Counted from the first letter of the stretch, positions 16,287 to 28,870 are shown. The stretch is 64,000 bases of DNA from Paracidobacterium acidisoli (GCF_003428625.2 NZ_QVQT02000003.1:782091-846090), one strand, 5' to 3'. The notes: generated from the letters alone by a model not told the origin. Program-made: numbers and translations.

Positions 16287-16949
16287 ATGTGCTTTTCAGC
16301 GGCGGCGAACTTTGTGGGCAGCGGGGTTCTGGGAGCGATAGGCGTCGTTACGCTGACGAAGGTGCGGCACCGGCGCGAGCTGCTGTTTGCGGCGCTGCCG
16401 ACGCTCTTCGCGGTACATCAGTTCATCGAGGGGTTTGTATGGCTGGGGCTGGACGGGGTTCTGTCTCCTGCGGTCACGCACAATATGGGAGCGGCGTTCA
16501 TGCTGTATGCGCAGGGGCTGCTGCCGTTTCTGCTGCCGCTGAGTGTGCTGCTCTTCGAGCCGGATGCGGCGAGCCGGCGGCGGATGGTGCCGTTTCTCGC
16601 AATCGGCACGGGGACGGCGCTGTATACGCTGTGGGCGCTGATTGCGTATCCGCTCGAGGTGTATGTGCGCGGGAACAGCATCGTCTACGGCAATGCGGGG
16701 ACGAACTACACGGCGCTGGGCGTGCTGTATGTGATCGCCACCTGCGGCCCGTTGTTCTTCTCAAAGATCAAAATGATGGTCGTCTTCGGCGCGGCGAATC
16801 TGGCGATTCTGCTGGCGGTGATGGCGATCAAGCGGTACGCGTTCACGTCGGTATGGTGCGCCTACGCGGCAGCGGCGAGCCTGATTGTGCTGGTGTACTT
16901 CTGGAAGAGCATCGAGGATCGGCCCTTCCGGTATGCGGAGGTGATGTAG
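16287..16949 (+). CDS. DUF6629-like multi-pass membrane protein
   Basis: 220 aa, almost entirely hydrophobic with about six or seven transmembrane helices. The N-terminus MCFSAAANFVGSGVLGAIG and the following ALPTLFAVHQFIEGFVWL are what I associate with the DUF6629 family, whose function is not established. GGAGG occurs ~13 nt before the ATG. It stands alone between the TonB receptor and the inverted repeats before nrdJ. No catalytic or transport motif is visible. Confidence 0.75.
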   Translation: MCFSAAANFVGSGVLGAIGVVTLTKVRHRRELLFAALPTLFAVHQFIEGFVWLGLDGVLSPAVTHNMGAAFMLYAQGLLPFLLPLSVLLFEPDAASRRRMVPFLAIGTGTALYTLWALIAYPLEVYVRGNSIVYGNAGTNYTALGVLYVIATCGPLFFSKIKMMVVFGAANLAILLAVMAIKRYAFTSVWCAYAAAASLIVLVYFWKSIEDRPFRYAEVM

Positions 16950-16977
16950 GGGGGCAAGCTTTTCAAGCCGTATTATT

Positions 16978-16997
16978 CCCCGGGCTAAAGCCCGGGG
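16978..16997. repeat. Perfect 20-bp palindromic repeat (REP-like)
   Basis: CCCCGGGCT and AGCCCGGGG flank two A residues, giving a strong stem followed by GGCTTCTACCGGGCC. Palindromes of the type CCGGGCTAAAGCCCGG are scattered between genes in many acidobacteria, so this is probably an intergenic repeat that may also help end the upstream transcript. Confidence 0.6.
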
Positions 16998-17090
16998 CTT
17001 CTACCGGGCCTCGCGTTGCGAGGCTTTATGTATGCAGAGCCCGAACAGATCACCTCGCCCGGAGACTCATTGCCTTTCTGCAAATGAATC

Positions 17091-17129
17091 GAGCCGGGCT
17101 GAGGAAGTCTTTCTCCTCAGACCCGGCTC
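17091..17129. terminator. Long stem-loop between convergent genes
   Basis: GAGCCGGG-C-TGAGGA (from 17091) pairs with TCCTCA-GA-CCCGGCTC (to 17129) around a short AGTCTTTC loop. It sits 48 nt beyond the nrdJ stop codon and beyond the DUF6629 gene, so it probably stabilises or ends transcripts from both sides. No T run follows on either strand. Confidence 0.5.
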
Positions 17130-17176
17130 GCTATGCCTCGGACGGCGAGTCCGCCGCCGGAGGCAGGTTTGTTTGT

Positions 17177-20593
<3,417 letters not shown>

Positions 20594-20842
20594 GATGACT
20601 CCTCTCTGGAGAGATAAATTTTGGATGCCTCCCCGTCCTGAGGCGGTGAGGCAGATCGTGTTCTGGGTCCGGCGCTCAAAAGGGCCGAAACAGGGCAAAG
20701 TCGCCCCGGAAGTGAAAGCGAATTGGAGAGCGTTCTTTTAAGTTCCTGAAAACCGCTGGCTTACCGTGCTGACCTTCCGTGGACCAAAAAATGCAGGTCG
20801 ACCGGCCGGAATCCTCGGCAGATTTCAAAGACCGCAGAGGGG

Positions 20843-20894
20843 AAGGTAGCTCTGTTAATAGTGTGTGTCAAGCAGGAACCACAACATCTAGTAT
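20843..20894 (-). promoter_or_regulatory. nrdJ promoter with two candidate NrdR boxes
   Basis: Reverse strand: perfect TTGACA (20871-20866), 17-nt spacer, TACCTT (20848-20843; 3/6 to TATAAT). Box A on the plus strand, 20879-20894 (CCACAACATCTAGTAT), matches 12/16 of the palindromic NrdR consensus ACACWATATATWGTGT and lies just upstream of the -35. Box B, 20849-20864 (GCTCTGTTAATAGTGT), matches 11/16 and fills the spacer. Their starts are 30 nt apart, about three helical turns, as is usual for NrdR. A leader of ~240 nt to the start codon follows, in which I found no riboswitch. Confidence 0.6.
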
Positions 20895-21332
20895 TTTAAA
20901 TGCAAACAGGTACCTTCGTGACCTGATCTCGAACATTTACCTGTGGAGAAATCGGGGAAGCGGCGCGGGCAGCGGATTTCAGCCTGGGTGGGGTGTGAGA
21001 GTGGAAAAAGGGCCGGAAAAGATCACTTGCCGGAGCTTACGCCCGCGGTCTTTGGAGCCGCAAGGCGCAGGGGTGGTGCAACGGCTGTGGAGAGGTGTGG
21101 AAACGGTGGAGAACCGGTCCTTCCGCCGGGCGGCGGCCGGTCGTGCGCAGCGTGTCTGCCCGAGCCGGGTTCTCCTGTCGGGATTCCTGGGAGATTCCGG
21201 AGAAACCGCGTATGCTTGAAGTGAGGAAGGGATAGCCGTACCGGTCATCCGTCCCTTCCGCTCTCTCGGCCGCCTCGAAGATGAGTCCTGGCTTGGACCG
21301 ATCTATCCTAACCGGAATGAAACGAGGCAACT
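20895..21332. other. Intergenic stretch without a confident gene
   Basis: Several short frames cross this region, but none has a ribosome site with protein-like composition. It contains an inverted repeat GGAAGGGA (21225-21232) / TCCCTTCC (21252-21259), which could form a hairpin in the leader of the small gene at 21333. Confidence 0.5.
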
Positions 21333-21563
21333 ATGCGGTCAGAACTGGTGTATTCCGCCGGTCTTCAGGTAAAAAATCGCTTTCTGTTATCCACCATCGT
21401 GATCCATGCGGTGCGCAGGCTCCACATCGATTCGACCCGCACCGAGGACACGGCAAACAGCGTGTTTTCCGAAGTGGCGCGGGGACGCTATGTGGATGTA
21501 ACCATGGGGCCTGTGGCGCGGCCGGTGCCTATCGAGCCGGTTCTGGCCATTCCCGCCGCGTAG
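21333..21563 (+). CDS. Small protein, probable RNA polymerase omega-like subunit
   Basis: 76 aa, with GAGG 6 nt before ATG 21333. The pattern MRSELVYSAGLQVKNRFLLS followed by HAVRRLHIDSTRTEDTANSV resembles, from memory, the short omega-subunit (RpoZ-like) proteins of acidobacteria, which begin MRS-[DE]-LV and contain NR[FY]LL and a T-R-x-x-[DE]-T-[AT]-N segment. Omega helps assemble RNA polymerase by clamping beta-prime. This copy diverges in the middle and ends in a Pro/Val-rich tail, so it may be a paralogue. Followed by a strong stem-loop. Confidence 0.55.
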   Translation: MRSELVYSAGLQVKNRFLLSTIVIHAVRRLHIDSTRTEDTANSVFSEVARGRYVDVTMGPVARPVPIEPVLAIPAA

Positions 21564-21620
21564 GGCTGTATTCGTCCGGCGACCGGAAAAGATCTCAAAA
21601 CTGAAGCTGCTTCCTGTTTT

Positions 21621-21658
21621 CGGCCCATTTGCCGGGTTTTCGCCCGGTACATGGGCCG
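21621..21658. terminator. Two-tier stem-loop between convergent genes
   Basis: CGGCCCAT (21621-21628) pairs with ATGGGCCG (21651-21658), and inside it CCGGG (21632-21636) pairs with CCCGG (21643-21647). It lies between the omega-like gene and the convergent DUF4139 gene and probably ends both transcripts. There is no clear T tract. Confidence 0.55.
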
Positions 21659-21741
21659 AATCCGTTATGTCCGGACTGTCGAAGCCGGCGAAGCCCTGAA
21701 AACGGGTATAACGCCGCAGACAGGGCTTACGCAGACGGAAC

Positions 21742-23238
21742 TTACCACGTGTAGTGGACGGTGTAGGTGAGCGTGGACTGGCCTTTCGACGGCACGGTGA
21801 CGGGGAAGACGATGGTATCGCTGTCGCGCTTTGTAAAGTCACCCGACTTTTGCGTGATCTGCCAGTTGTTCCAGCGGTAGAGGTGCTCGACGACGTTGAT
21901 GGTGACCGGCTGCTCCTTCTGGTTTTTGAGTGTGATCTCGAAGCTCTCGTCGATGGTGCCGGCGCGGGCGTCGATGTGGAAGTCGGTCTGTTTGCGCTCG
22001 CCCTTCAGATCGAAGGCGTTGCCGGTGGAGATCTGCACGGTTTCGTCGGAGGGGGTGTGGGAGATGGTGCTCTCGCCGACGAACTCCATCTGGCCGTCGG
22101 TGTCGCGGCGGTAGACACGGATCCGTCCGGCGGGCAGCGGGATGCCCAGGTGGTTGGCTTTGCTGTTTTTGATCGCCTGCACGATGCGGACCTGAGTGTT
22201 GCCGGCCTGCGCGCCGAAGTCGGCCTGCTCGTTGCGAAAGCCCGGGTAGAAGGTGCCGCTGCCGTCGTACTCATACGTGCGTTTCACGGTCACGTCAGAG
22301 GCTTCGAGGAACTGAACCTGTTTGGTTTCGCCGTCGCGCAGAGTGACGGTGCGGTGCAGGTCGTAGAGGTGGAAGTCGTCGAAGGCCTTCTGGGTGACCT
22401 CGGGCGCGGCACTAACAGCAACCATCTGATTCATGGCAAATGCTCTGGCTCGCGGATACTCCGGCGGCGTTAGTTTGGCGACATCGCCTGCCATGAGCTT
22501 GATGGCAGCCTGGGGAAATTCGGTGCCGCTGTTGTTGTGGATGGTGATCCAGCCGAGGACGTCGGCCTGGTCTTCGGTGCCGGCGCCGGTGCTTTCGGGA
22601 ACGACGATGTTGTAGGTTGCCTCCCAGTTGAGGCCGTGGGTGATGTAGTCGAGCTCGGCGGGGAAGTGCTCGGCCCTTTCGGAGTGAATCTGCCAGCGGA
22701 GGGTCGGCTTCAGCAGCAGTCCGTCGGTGGTCGCGGGAAAGAGCGGCGTGCCGGGGAGCTGGAACTGCATCTTTCCGTTGACCTCGATCAGCGGCTGATC
22801 GCCGGCGCGGATGATTTTGCCGGAGACGATCCGGTCGAAGAACTTTCCTGTGTCCTTATCGATGTAACTTCCGGCCTGGAAGTCGATGGTTCTGCCTTCG
22901 TACTTCTGGAGCAGCCACTGCTGATTGACGACGGCGGCATCGTAGTTCTGCTCGGAGACGGTGAAGGCATGTTTGCCGGAGGGATCGCGGAGGACGACGG
23001 AGTCGGGCTCGAGCTGGCGGGTGACGTCGGTGGTGGTGATCTCGGTCGAGCCGGGATTCAGGCTCAGATCGACGGTGGTGCGGGCGACGGCGAAGTCTCC
23101 GTTGTAGATGGTGAGCTGGGTGGGAGTGGCTTCGGCGCCCGGTGTGTCAGACTGCGCCGAGGCGAGAGCGGTGCTCAGTGTGCAGGCCAGCAGAGTGACG
23201 AAGATGCTGCGCATGAGAGGTTGTTTCGACGGACGCAC
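21742..23238 (-). CDS. Secreted DUF4139-domain protein
   Basis: 498 aa from GTG 23238. This start is preferred over ATG 23214 because GGAGG lies 7 nt before it and nothing similar precedes the ATG; both give a cleavable signal (MRSIFVTLLACTLSTALASAQ). The frame extends further up into the neighbouring gene, which is not credible. The body contains the DUF4139 signature ELDYITHGLNWEATYNIVV, then beta-rich segments (GTFYPGFRNEQADFG; IPLPAGRIRVYRRDTDGQMEF; DIDARAGTIDESFEITLKNQ-like) and ends in a beta strand SKGQSTLTYTVHYTW. Family members are usually called mucoidy-inhibitor-like or hypothetical; function unproven. It lies 119 nt downstream of the patatin-like gene on the same strand and may be co-transcribed. 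Confidence 0.82.
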   Translation of the reverse strand: MRPSKQPLMRSIFVTLLACTLSTALASAQSDTPGAEATPTQLTIYNGDFAVARTTVDLSLNPGSTEITTTDVTRQLEPDSVVLRDPSGKHAFTVSEQNYDAAVVNQQWLLQKYEGRTIDFQAGSYIDKDTGKFFDRIVSGKIIRAGDQPLIEVNGKMQFQLPGTPLFPATTDGLLLKPTLRWQIHSERAEHFPAELDYITHGLNWEATYNIVVPESTGAGTEDQADVLGWITIHNNSGTEFPQAAIKLMAGDVAKLTPPEYPRARAFAMNQMVAVSAAPEVTQKAFDDFHLYDLHRTVTLRDGETKQVQFLEASDVTVKRTYEYDGSGTFYPGFRNEQADFGAQAGNTQVRIVQAIKNSKANHLGIPLPAGRIRVYRRDTDGQMEFVGESTISHTPSDETVQISTGNAFDLKGERKQTDFHIDARAGTIDESFEITLKNQKEQPVTINVVEHLYRWNNWQITQKSGDFTKRDSDTIVFPVTVPSKGQSTLTYTVHYTW

Positions 23239-23357
23239 GGGAAGTCCTCCTGCAGAAGTATTGTGCGGCTGAGACGGCGGTCCGTCCAGAGCGCATGCAG
23301 GGAGAGACGCAGGCGGGAGCGATTGGTCAGCATCGCCTGCGGCCGATCTGCCGGCCT

Positions 23358-26300
23358 CTATTCGATGTGCAGGGTGTTCTGTGCGAAGAGACGGAACTCG
23401 TCGACGTAGCTGGTTTTGTACTGTGTCCAGGCGTCGCGGACGAGGCTGACGCGGCTCCAGCGGCGGAAGACTTCGATCCAGCGGGTGGCGTGGGGCGAGG
23501 TCCGGTTGTCGGAGAAGGCGAGCTGCAGATTGTTGTAGACCATCCACATGAAATCGATGAGCGAGTTGGCGAACTGGCGGGCGTATTCGGCGGCGGCGGG
23601 GCTTTGCGCGTTCCAGGCGAGCTGCATGCCGGCGGCATTGGCGGAGAAGAGCACGTCGGCGAGGCCCTGCAGCTCGGAGCGGGTGCGGAGCTCGCTGAGG
23701 ATGAGCTCGTAGCGCTGGACGTGCTCGCTGAAGTGGGCCTGCATCTCGGGCGTGGGCGGATACCAGATCTGCAGAAGGTTGTTGAAGAGCTGCTTCATGT
23801 CTGCGCGGCAGGGCGAGGTGCAGGACATGGCCGGGTTGAGCACGGAGACGCCGATGTGGTGGCCGAGGCGGCGATAGCTCTCGAACTGCGATTCGGTGAA
23901 CCACTGGTTGGAGGTCGGGTCCTGCGGGAAGGCCTGGTTTGCGTTTTTATAGGCGAGCAGGTCGCCGGGCTCGTCGCCGACGAGGCTGGCCTTGATATAG
24001 ACGATGACGCCGCAGTAGCCGTCGTCGCCGGTGGGATTGTCGCGGCAGTCGGGCGAGGCGGCTCCGGGCGCAGTGGTTGCGGGCGGTGGATAGCGGATGG
24101 TGCCGACGACGCAGTGCGTTGCGGAGAAGGCGGTGTCCTTTTGTAACTGCAGCGGTCGCAAATCGAGATCGATCTCGGCTCCAAAGTCAATGCGGCAGTT
24201 ACGAATTGCGCGGCCGATGCCGGAGAAGTGCATGTTCTCGTCCTGTTCGGCATCGCAGATGACGATGAACTTGCAGCGGCGGCGCACCAGCTCATAGAGG
24301 CCCATGTTTTCGAAGTGGCCGCCGTCGGTGAGCAGCACGAACTGCGAGGTGTCGTCGACGGCTCCGACGAGCTCGCGGACGAGCGAGCTCATGGCGCAGA
24401 CGGGGCTGGGACGGGTGATGCGAATCCAGGGGAAGAGCTTCCAGCGGCGCTCCTGCTCGCGGGTATGGCGCGGGTTCCAGATCCACCAGCCGAGGCGGAC
24501 GTTGAAGAGCGTCATAAGGAAGGCGACGGCGGGGAGGGTGTTGTAGCCCTGGTTGGGATTCATGGCGGCGCCGGAGACGGCCACGGCGGTTTCGAGAGAG
24601 ACGCCGCGGTCGCCGGTGTACTTCCACGAGTCGGTGTAGCCGTTGAAGCGGAGGTGCTGCTGGGTGCGGGCGGCGGTCCAGCCGACGTGATAGCCGGAGT
24701 AGAGCGGGGTGAAGGCGAAGCTGGCGCCTTTGCGCTCCTGCCAGGCGAGGTCCTGGCCGAAGGTGAGGTTGATGGTGCTGCAGAAGATGGGGAATGGTCC
24801 CTGATAGGGCCGCGTGTTTTCGCGCGTGGTGAGGGAGTGGCCGGGGAGCGGCTTCCAGCGCTCGGGCAGGAGATTGCGGACGTAGAGCGGCTTTCTGTTC
24901 TGGTAGATGCTGCCCTCGGTGGACTCGGCGCGGATCTCGGCGGCGGAGGGCATGAGCTCGTCGTTGTTGTCGAATCCGGTGAAGGGGTCGGGGCGGCGCG
25001 TGGGGTTGGTGGCTCCCAGATAGCAGCGGGCGAGGCGATTGCGATAGAAGGCGTGCATCGAGAAGATGTTGACGTCGATGCGAAGGCCGAGCGTGGCCTG
25101 CACGAAGAGGCAGGCGAAGAGAAGGAGCAGGACGGCACTGAGCCATGCGGGAAGGAATGTCCACTGCCGGCTGAGGATTTCAAGCTGGCTGCCGGCCTTT
25201 TCGATGATGGTGGAGCAGGCGAGCAGGATGCCGAGGATGGCGAGGGGCGAAGCGATCCAGGCGATAACGTCCATGGGCTTGAGGCCGAAGAAGCTGGCGG
25301 GCGAAGGCTTGCCGTCTCCTTTGCTGCTGCTGCCGGCGACGAGCGCGGCGATGTGGGAGACGACGTAGCCGGCGATGGCGGTAACGGGGCCTTTCTGAAA
25401 GAGGTAAGAGCCGGCGTAAGGGCCGAGCAGGGCAGCTCCGGCAAAGAGCACCCAGAGCCCGGCAAAGAGAAGGTTCCAGGCGCGGAAGCGCGCGAGCCAT
25501 TCGCGGCAGGCCTCGGGGTAGTCGGCGCCGAGAAAGCCGCTGAGGAAGATCAGCGCGAAGTACGGCGTGCCGAGATAGAGCGGCGGCAGCAGGACCAGCT
25601 TGACGCGCCAGGGATCGAGGATAAGCGGAATGGATTTTGGGAAGCAGCAGAGCCAGCGGGCGTGCGAGCTCTGCGGCGGCGGAATGAGCGGCAGCAGGCA
25701 GGAGATCCAGTGGCTGACTTTGCAGAGCAGCGGCACGAGGAGCGTGGCGGCTCCGGCGCTGAGCAGGCATGCGGGCACGATGAGGAAGGTGGCGACGAGG
25801 ATGGTGAACAGACGCCGCCGCTCCTTCCATTTCAGGTGGCGGGGCAGCCGGAGATGAAGGCAGTCGAGGCAGCCGCCGGCGAAGGCGAGCCAGATGGCGG
25901 CGATGGAAAAGAGCACGCCGATGACGACCCAGGTGAGCCAGTTGCGGCTGAAGAAGCCGTCCTGCGCGAAGCGATCGGTCTCAAGCCAGCAGTTGAGCCA
26001 GACGGCGCAGGCGAGCAGAGGCACGATGAGCTGGCGCCGCACAGCGTCGTTGGTGAGTAGCTTCGGCTCGTCCTGCGTAGCCGGCGGCGTGTTGCGCATG
26101 CGGCGAAAGTTGCCGGCCATGCGCCAGATGACAAAAAGAAAGATGAGACAGGCCGCGGCATTGCCCGCATAGAAAAAGGTGTTGAGGCCGGTGCTGCTGA
26201 TGGGCAGGATCACGGCGGTTTTACCGGGCTGGAAGCCCATGGTGAGCAGATGGGGCAGGGCGAAGATCATGCCCAGGACGGTGAAGAGAACGATCTGGTT

Positions 26301-27206
26301 CAGAAGCGTATTGCGGAACCAGACGGCGACGATGACCCAGAGGTCGGCGGAGAAGAGTCCGCGGCGCGGCGTGAGGTAGCTGGCGTAGCGGCGCAGCCAG
26401 CGGATGGGCTCGGCGGAGGCTGGCGTGCAGTTGTCTTCCGGCTGCGGAACGAGCTGCTTGCGGACATGCTCGAGGTCGCTGCTGCGCTTGATCCAGGCGG
26501 CGAGCCACTGATGAATGTAGCCGCCGCCGGAGACGGTGGAGAGGTAATCGAAGTGAGGAAGCAGATTGAGCTCGGCGAGCGCCTGCAGAATGCCGAGATT
26601 GAAGGTCGCGCTGCGAATGCCTCCACCGGAGAAGCAGAGACCGAGCAGCGACTGGCGGGCGGCGTAGTCGTAGACATCGCCCTTGTCCGGCGACCAGGAG
26701 TCGGGATCGTACGGCGGAGGCTGGGTCTCGGGCGGCGGCGGCGTGCGCGAGGCCATCTCCTGCTCGAGGAGCCAGCGTGCCGGCGTGTAATACGTGATGG
26801 CCGAGAGCTGCGCCTGGAGATGCGGGCGCTCCTGCAGATAGTGGTGCAAAGCTTTGCGGGAGGGCGCCTGTATAAAGGATGCCGGGCTTGTGGTGAAGAC
26901 CTGCGCGAGGGCGCGGGGCGAGAGCGGCTCTCCGGCTGCGTTGCGAAAGGTGGCGAGGGTCTGCACCTCGCAGCTTTTGAGGATGATTTTCAGCTCGCCG
27001 GGAAGATCGCGGAAGCGGCTGTGGCTGAGGTCGTAGGGGTCTTCTCTCTTCTGCGCTCTGGATTCAACTGTGTGGGTGGGCGGTTTTCCGGCGTGCAGCA
27101 GGCGGAGAAGCTCCTGGAGTCTCTGCTCGAGGGTTACATCGGTGAGTCGCGCGACGAACGGGTCTTCCACGGGCCTGTCCTTACGGAGATTCGTTCTCGA
27201 CCACAA
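23358..27206 (-). CDS. Giant patatin-like phospholipase with a multi-pass membrane insert
   Basis: 1282 aa. Patatin hallmarks are split across the chain. The oxyanion loop FSGGGIRSATFNLG (G194-G196, R198) and the nucleophile in YLSTVSGGGY (S226) are near the N-terminus; the catalytic Asp lies in LLTDGGHFENMG (D961), with CKFIVICDAEQDEN after it. Between them, about residues 290-740, are some ten hydrophobic helices (for example VLFTVLGMIFALPHLL, WLTWVVIGVLFSIAAIWLAF, AWLSAVLLLLFACLFVQ). The enzyme core must therefore fold from two separated halves on one membrane face. The family probably hydrolyses lipid acyl esters. The predicted start is TTG 27206; GTG 27170 is an alternative, and no convincing ribosome site separates them. 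A ~190-aa helical N-terminal region precedes the patatin core. Confidence 0.82.
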   Translation of the reverse strand: MWSRTNLRKDRPVEDPFVARLTDVTLEQRLQELLRLLHAGKPPTHTVESRAQKREDPYDLSHSRFRDLPGELKIILKSCEVQTLATFRNAAGEPLSPRALAQVFTTSPASFIQAPSRKALHHYLQERPHLQAQLSAITYYTPARWLLEQEMASRTPPPPETQPPPYDPDSWSPDKGDVYDYAARQSLLGLCFSGGGIRSATFNLGILQALAELNLLPHFDYLSTVSGGGYIHQWLAAWIKRSSDLEHVRKQLVPQPEDNCTPASAEPIRWLRRYASYLTPRRGLFSADLWVIVAVWFRNTLLNQIVLFTVLGMIFALPHLLTMGFQPGKTAVILPISSTGLNTFFYAGNAAACLIFLFVIWRMAGNFRRMRNTPPATQDEPKLLTNDAVRRQLIVPLLACAVWLNCWLETDRFAQDGFFSRNWLTWVVIGVLFSIAAIWLAFAGGCLDCLHLRLPRHLKWKERRRLFTILVATFLIVPACLLSAGAATLLVPLLCKVSHWISCLLPLIPPPQSSHARWLCCFPKSIPLILDPWRVKLVLLPPLYLGTPYFALIFLSGFLGADYPEACREWLARFRAWNLLFAGLWVLFAGAALLGPYAGSYLFQKGPVTAIAGYVVSHIAALVAGSSSKGDGKPSPASFFGLKPMDVIAWIASPLAILGILLACSTIIEKAGSQLEILSRQWTFLPAWLSAVLLLLFACLFVQATLGLRIDVNIFSMHAFYRNRLARCYLGATNPTRRPDPFTGFDNNDELMPSAAEIRAESTEGSIYQNRKPLYVRNLLPERWKPLPGHSLTTRENTRPYQGPFPIFCSTINLTFGQDLAWQERKGASFAFTPLYSGYHVGWTAARTQQHLRFNGYTDSWKYTGDRGVSLETAVAVSGAAMNPNQGYNTLPAVAFLMTLFNVRLGWWIWNPRHTREQERRWKLFPWIRITRPSPVCAMSSLVRELVGAVDDTSQFVLLTDGGHFENMGLYELVRRRCKFIVICDAEQDENMHFSGIGRAIRNCRIDFGAEIDLDLRPLQLQKDTAFSATHCVVGTIRYPPPATTAPGAASPDCRDNPTGDDGYCGVIVYIKASLVGDEPGDLLAYKNANQAFPQDPTSNQWFTESQFESYRRLGHHIGVSVLNPAMSCTSPCRADMKQLFNNLLQIWYPPTPEMQAHFSEHVQRYELILSELRTRSELQGLADVLFSANAAGMQLAWNAQSPAAAEYARQFANSLIDFMWMVYNNLQLAFSDNRTSPHATRWIEVFRRWSRVSLVRDAWTQYKTSYVDEFRLFAQNTLHIE

Positions 27207-27366
27207 TGCCGAGATCCGTACCAGGGGGCTGCTTCGGAAACCGGGGCCATGTCAGCTGTTTCCGCACGGACCGCAGGCAATTACTTGTGACAGGGGAGGG
27301 GAAAACGTATCAGGTCCATAACGGAGACAGGCAAAAGGGATCGAAAGGGTAACGCGGAGGGCGTAT

Positions 27367-27969
27367 TTATCGCGGCAGGAACGGAGAGGGTTTGAAGCCG
27401 AAGAGGCGAAGGCTGTCGGTCTTGAGGACCTCGCGGAAGGCAAGGATGAAGCGCAGCTCGTAGTCGTATTCGGGCGGCCATGCTCCGGCTTTGGCGCGCC
27501 ATTCGATGGGGAAGTGGGAGAAGATGAGCGCGGAGCGGGGAATATGATACGGCGCGGTTACAATTTCGGCCGAGCTCCAGCCGTGGGCGCGGAGGATGGC
27601 CACGGAGTAGTACGCGTTCTGAATGGTGTCCTGCGCCTGGCGCTCTTCGAGAATGGCGGAGGCGGGAATGCCCTGCGATTCGGCGAAGGCGGCCATCACA
27701 TCGGCTTCGACGAAGCGGTTGTGCGCGGGGCCTCCGGTGAAGAGGAGACGGGGCGCGACTCCGGCGCGGTATTCACGAATGCCGGCGAGGACGCGGGAGC
27801 GGGCATCGTCGGAGATGGAGCCGTCGCTGTTGGCGGTATAGCCGAGGACGATGATGGCGTCGAAGTGCGTGCGGCGGGTGTTCGAGAGCGGAACGCCGCG
27901 ATCGATCTGCACCAGGATGGCGAGAGAGATGACGGCAGCGCAGAAGCAGAGTGGCAGCAGGGTTTTCAC
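27367..27969 (-). CDS. YdcF/DUF218-family membrane-anchored protein
   Basis: 200 aa from GTG 27969; no strong Shine-Dalgarno. An N-terminal hydrophobic segment (LLPLCFCAAVISLAILVQ) anchors or exports it. The DUF218 core is clear: FDAIIVLGYTANSDGSISDDA, SRVLAGIREYRAG, RLLFTGGPAHNRFVEADVM, LEERQAQDTIQNA, and EIVTAPYHIPRSALIF. Members such as E. coli YdcF and SanA bind nucleotide-like ligands and act at the envelope, but the biochemical role here is unknown. Neighbouring genes give no functional clue. Confidence 0.88.
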   Translation of the reverse strand: MKTLLPLCFCAAVISLAILVQIDRGVPLSNTRRTHFDAIIVLGYTANSDGSISDDARSRVLAGIREYRAGVAPRLLFTGGPAHNRFVEADVMAAFAESQGIPASAILEERQAQDTIQNAYYSVAILRAHGWSSAEIVTAPYHIPRSALIFSHFPIEWRAKAGAWPPEYDYELRFILAFREVLKTDSLRLFGFKPSPFLPR

Positions 27970-28067
27970 GGTGTACGTTTGCCCGCGGAGCTGTCTGTCG
28001 AACGGTGGGGAAGAGAAGGCGCACGCGCGCCTTCCCGCAGGTCAGAGAGCCGGATCAGCGAGCCCGG

Positions 28068-28685
28068 TCAAAGCGTGGCCGGATGGTCGAACTCGGCAAA
28101 GACGAATTCGCTGAGCGGCCTGCGCTCGCGCGGTGCCAGCTCGCGCTCCTTCATCTGGCCAGGGAGCTGATCGGGATCGCCGAAGTAGCCGGCCGCGGTG
28201 ACGGCGCCCATGTCGTAGTCCGATGGAATGGCAAAGAGGCCGCGGGCCTTCTGCTGGTCGTATCCGGCCATGGAGTGGGTGTGAAAGCCGAGCGCCGTCG
28301 CGGCGAGCGCGAGCGTGGCGGTGGCCGCGCCGGTATCGTGCAGGGCGAAGGCGTTCGGCGCGCCGTTGTGGCTGAAGGTCTTTTTGGCGATGGAGAGGAT
28401 GAGCACGGGCGCGGACTTTGTCCAGGACTGATTGAACTCCATCAGCGAATCGAAGATCTTCTTCCAGGTGGGATCGTTGCGGCGGCCGACGAAGAAGCGC
28501 CAGGGCTGCTCGTTGAAGGAAGAAGCGGCCCAGTGCGCGGCCTCGAAGATTTTCGTCAGATCCTCGGAGGAGATGTCGCGGCCGGAGAAGGCGCGCGGGC
28601 TCCAGCGGCGGAGGATGAGGTCGGGAATGCCGGGGATGGCGGGGGCGTGTTTCAGCTTCTCGATATCGTCACTGGACAGCGGCAT
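28068..28685 (-). CDS. Nitroreductase-family FMN oxidoreductase
   Basis: 205 aa, with GGAG 8 nt before ATG 28685. Nitroreductase fold: RRWSPRAFSGRDIS and AAHWAASSFNEQPWRFFVGRR, matching the FMN-binding Arg-x-Ser and Ser-x-Asn-x-Gln-Pro-Trp motifs, then DTGAATATLALAATALGFHTHSMAGYD and a C-terminal YFGDPDQLPGQMKERE. Such enzymes reduce nitro compounds, quinones or enoyl substrates with NAD(P)H, usually as cytoplasmic dimers. Substrate not predictable. Confidence 0.92.
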   Translation of the reverse strand: MPLSSDDIEKLKHAPAIPGIPDLILRRWSPRAFSGRDISSEDLTKIFEAAHWAASSFNEQPWRFFVGRRNDPTWKKIFDSLMEFNQSWTKSAPVLILSIAKKTFSHNGAPNAFALHDTGAATATLALAATALGFHTHSMAGYDQQKARGLFAIPSDYDMGAVTAAGYFGDPDQLPGQMKERELAPRERRPLSEFVFAEFDHPATL

Positions 28686-28870
28686 GGGGTGGCTCCTGTG
28701 AATGGATCGGACACCTTTATTTTAGAGGGCGGAGGGATGCAGCGTCAGCGTCAGAACGGTGAATACGATACGAAAAGACTATTGACGGCACTATGGAGAC
28801 TGATACTATCTTGCCTGCTCCCCGGGCCGCTTTCTCCGCCGATGGAGCTTCGAAACAGCAGGAGCCGCTC

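Noticed and set aside
20594..20842. Possible cobalamin riboswitch in the nrdJ leader
   Set aside because: I looked for a B12 box and the surrounding conserved elements on the minus strand and found none, although the enzyme uses B12 and the leader is long.
24228..26060. 610-codon plus-strand frame opposite the patatin-like gene
   Set aside because: Antisense shadow; the minus strand carries catalytic motifs and membrane helices in one continuous frame.
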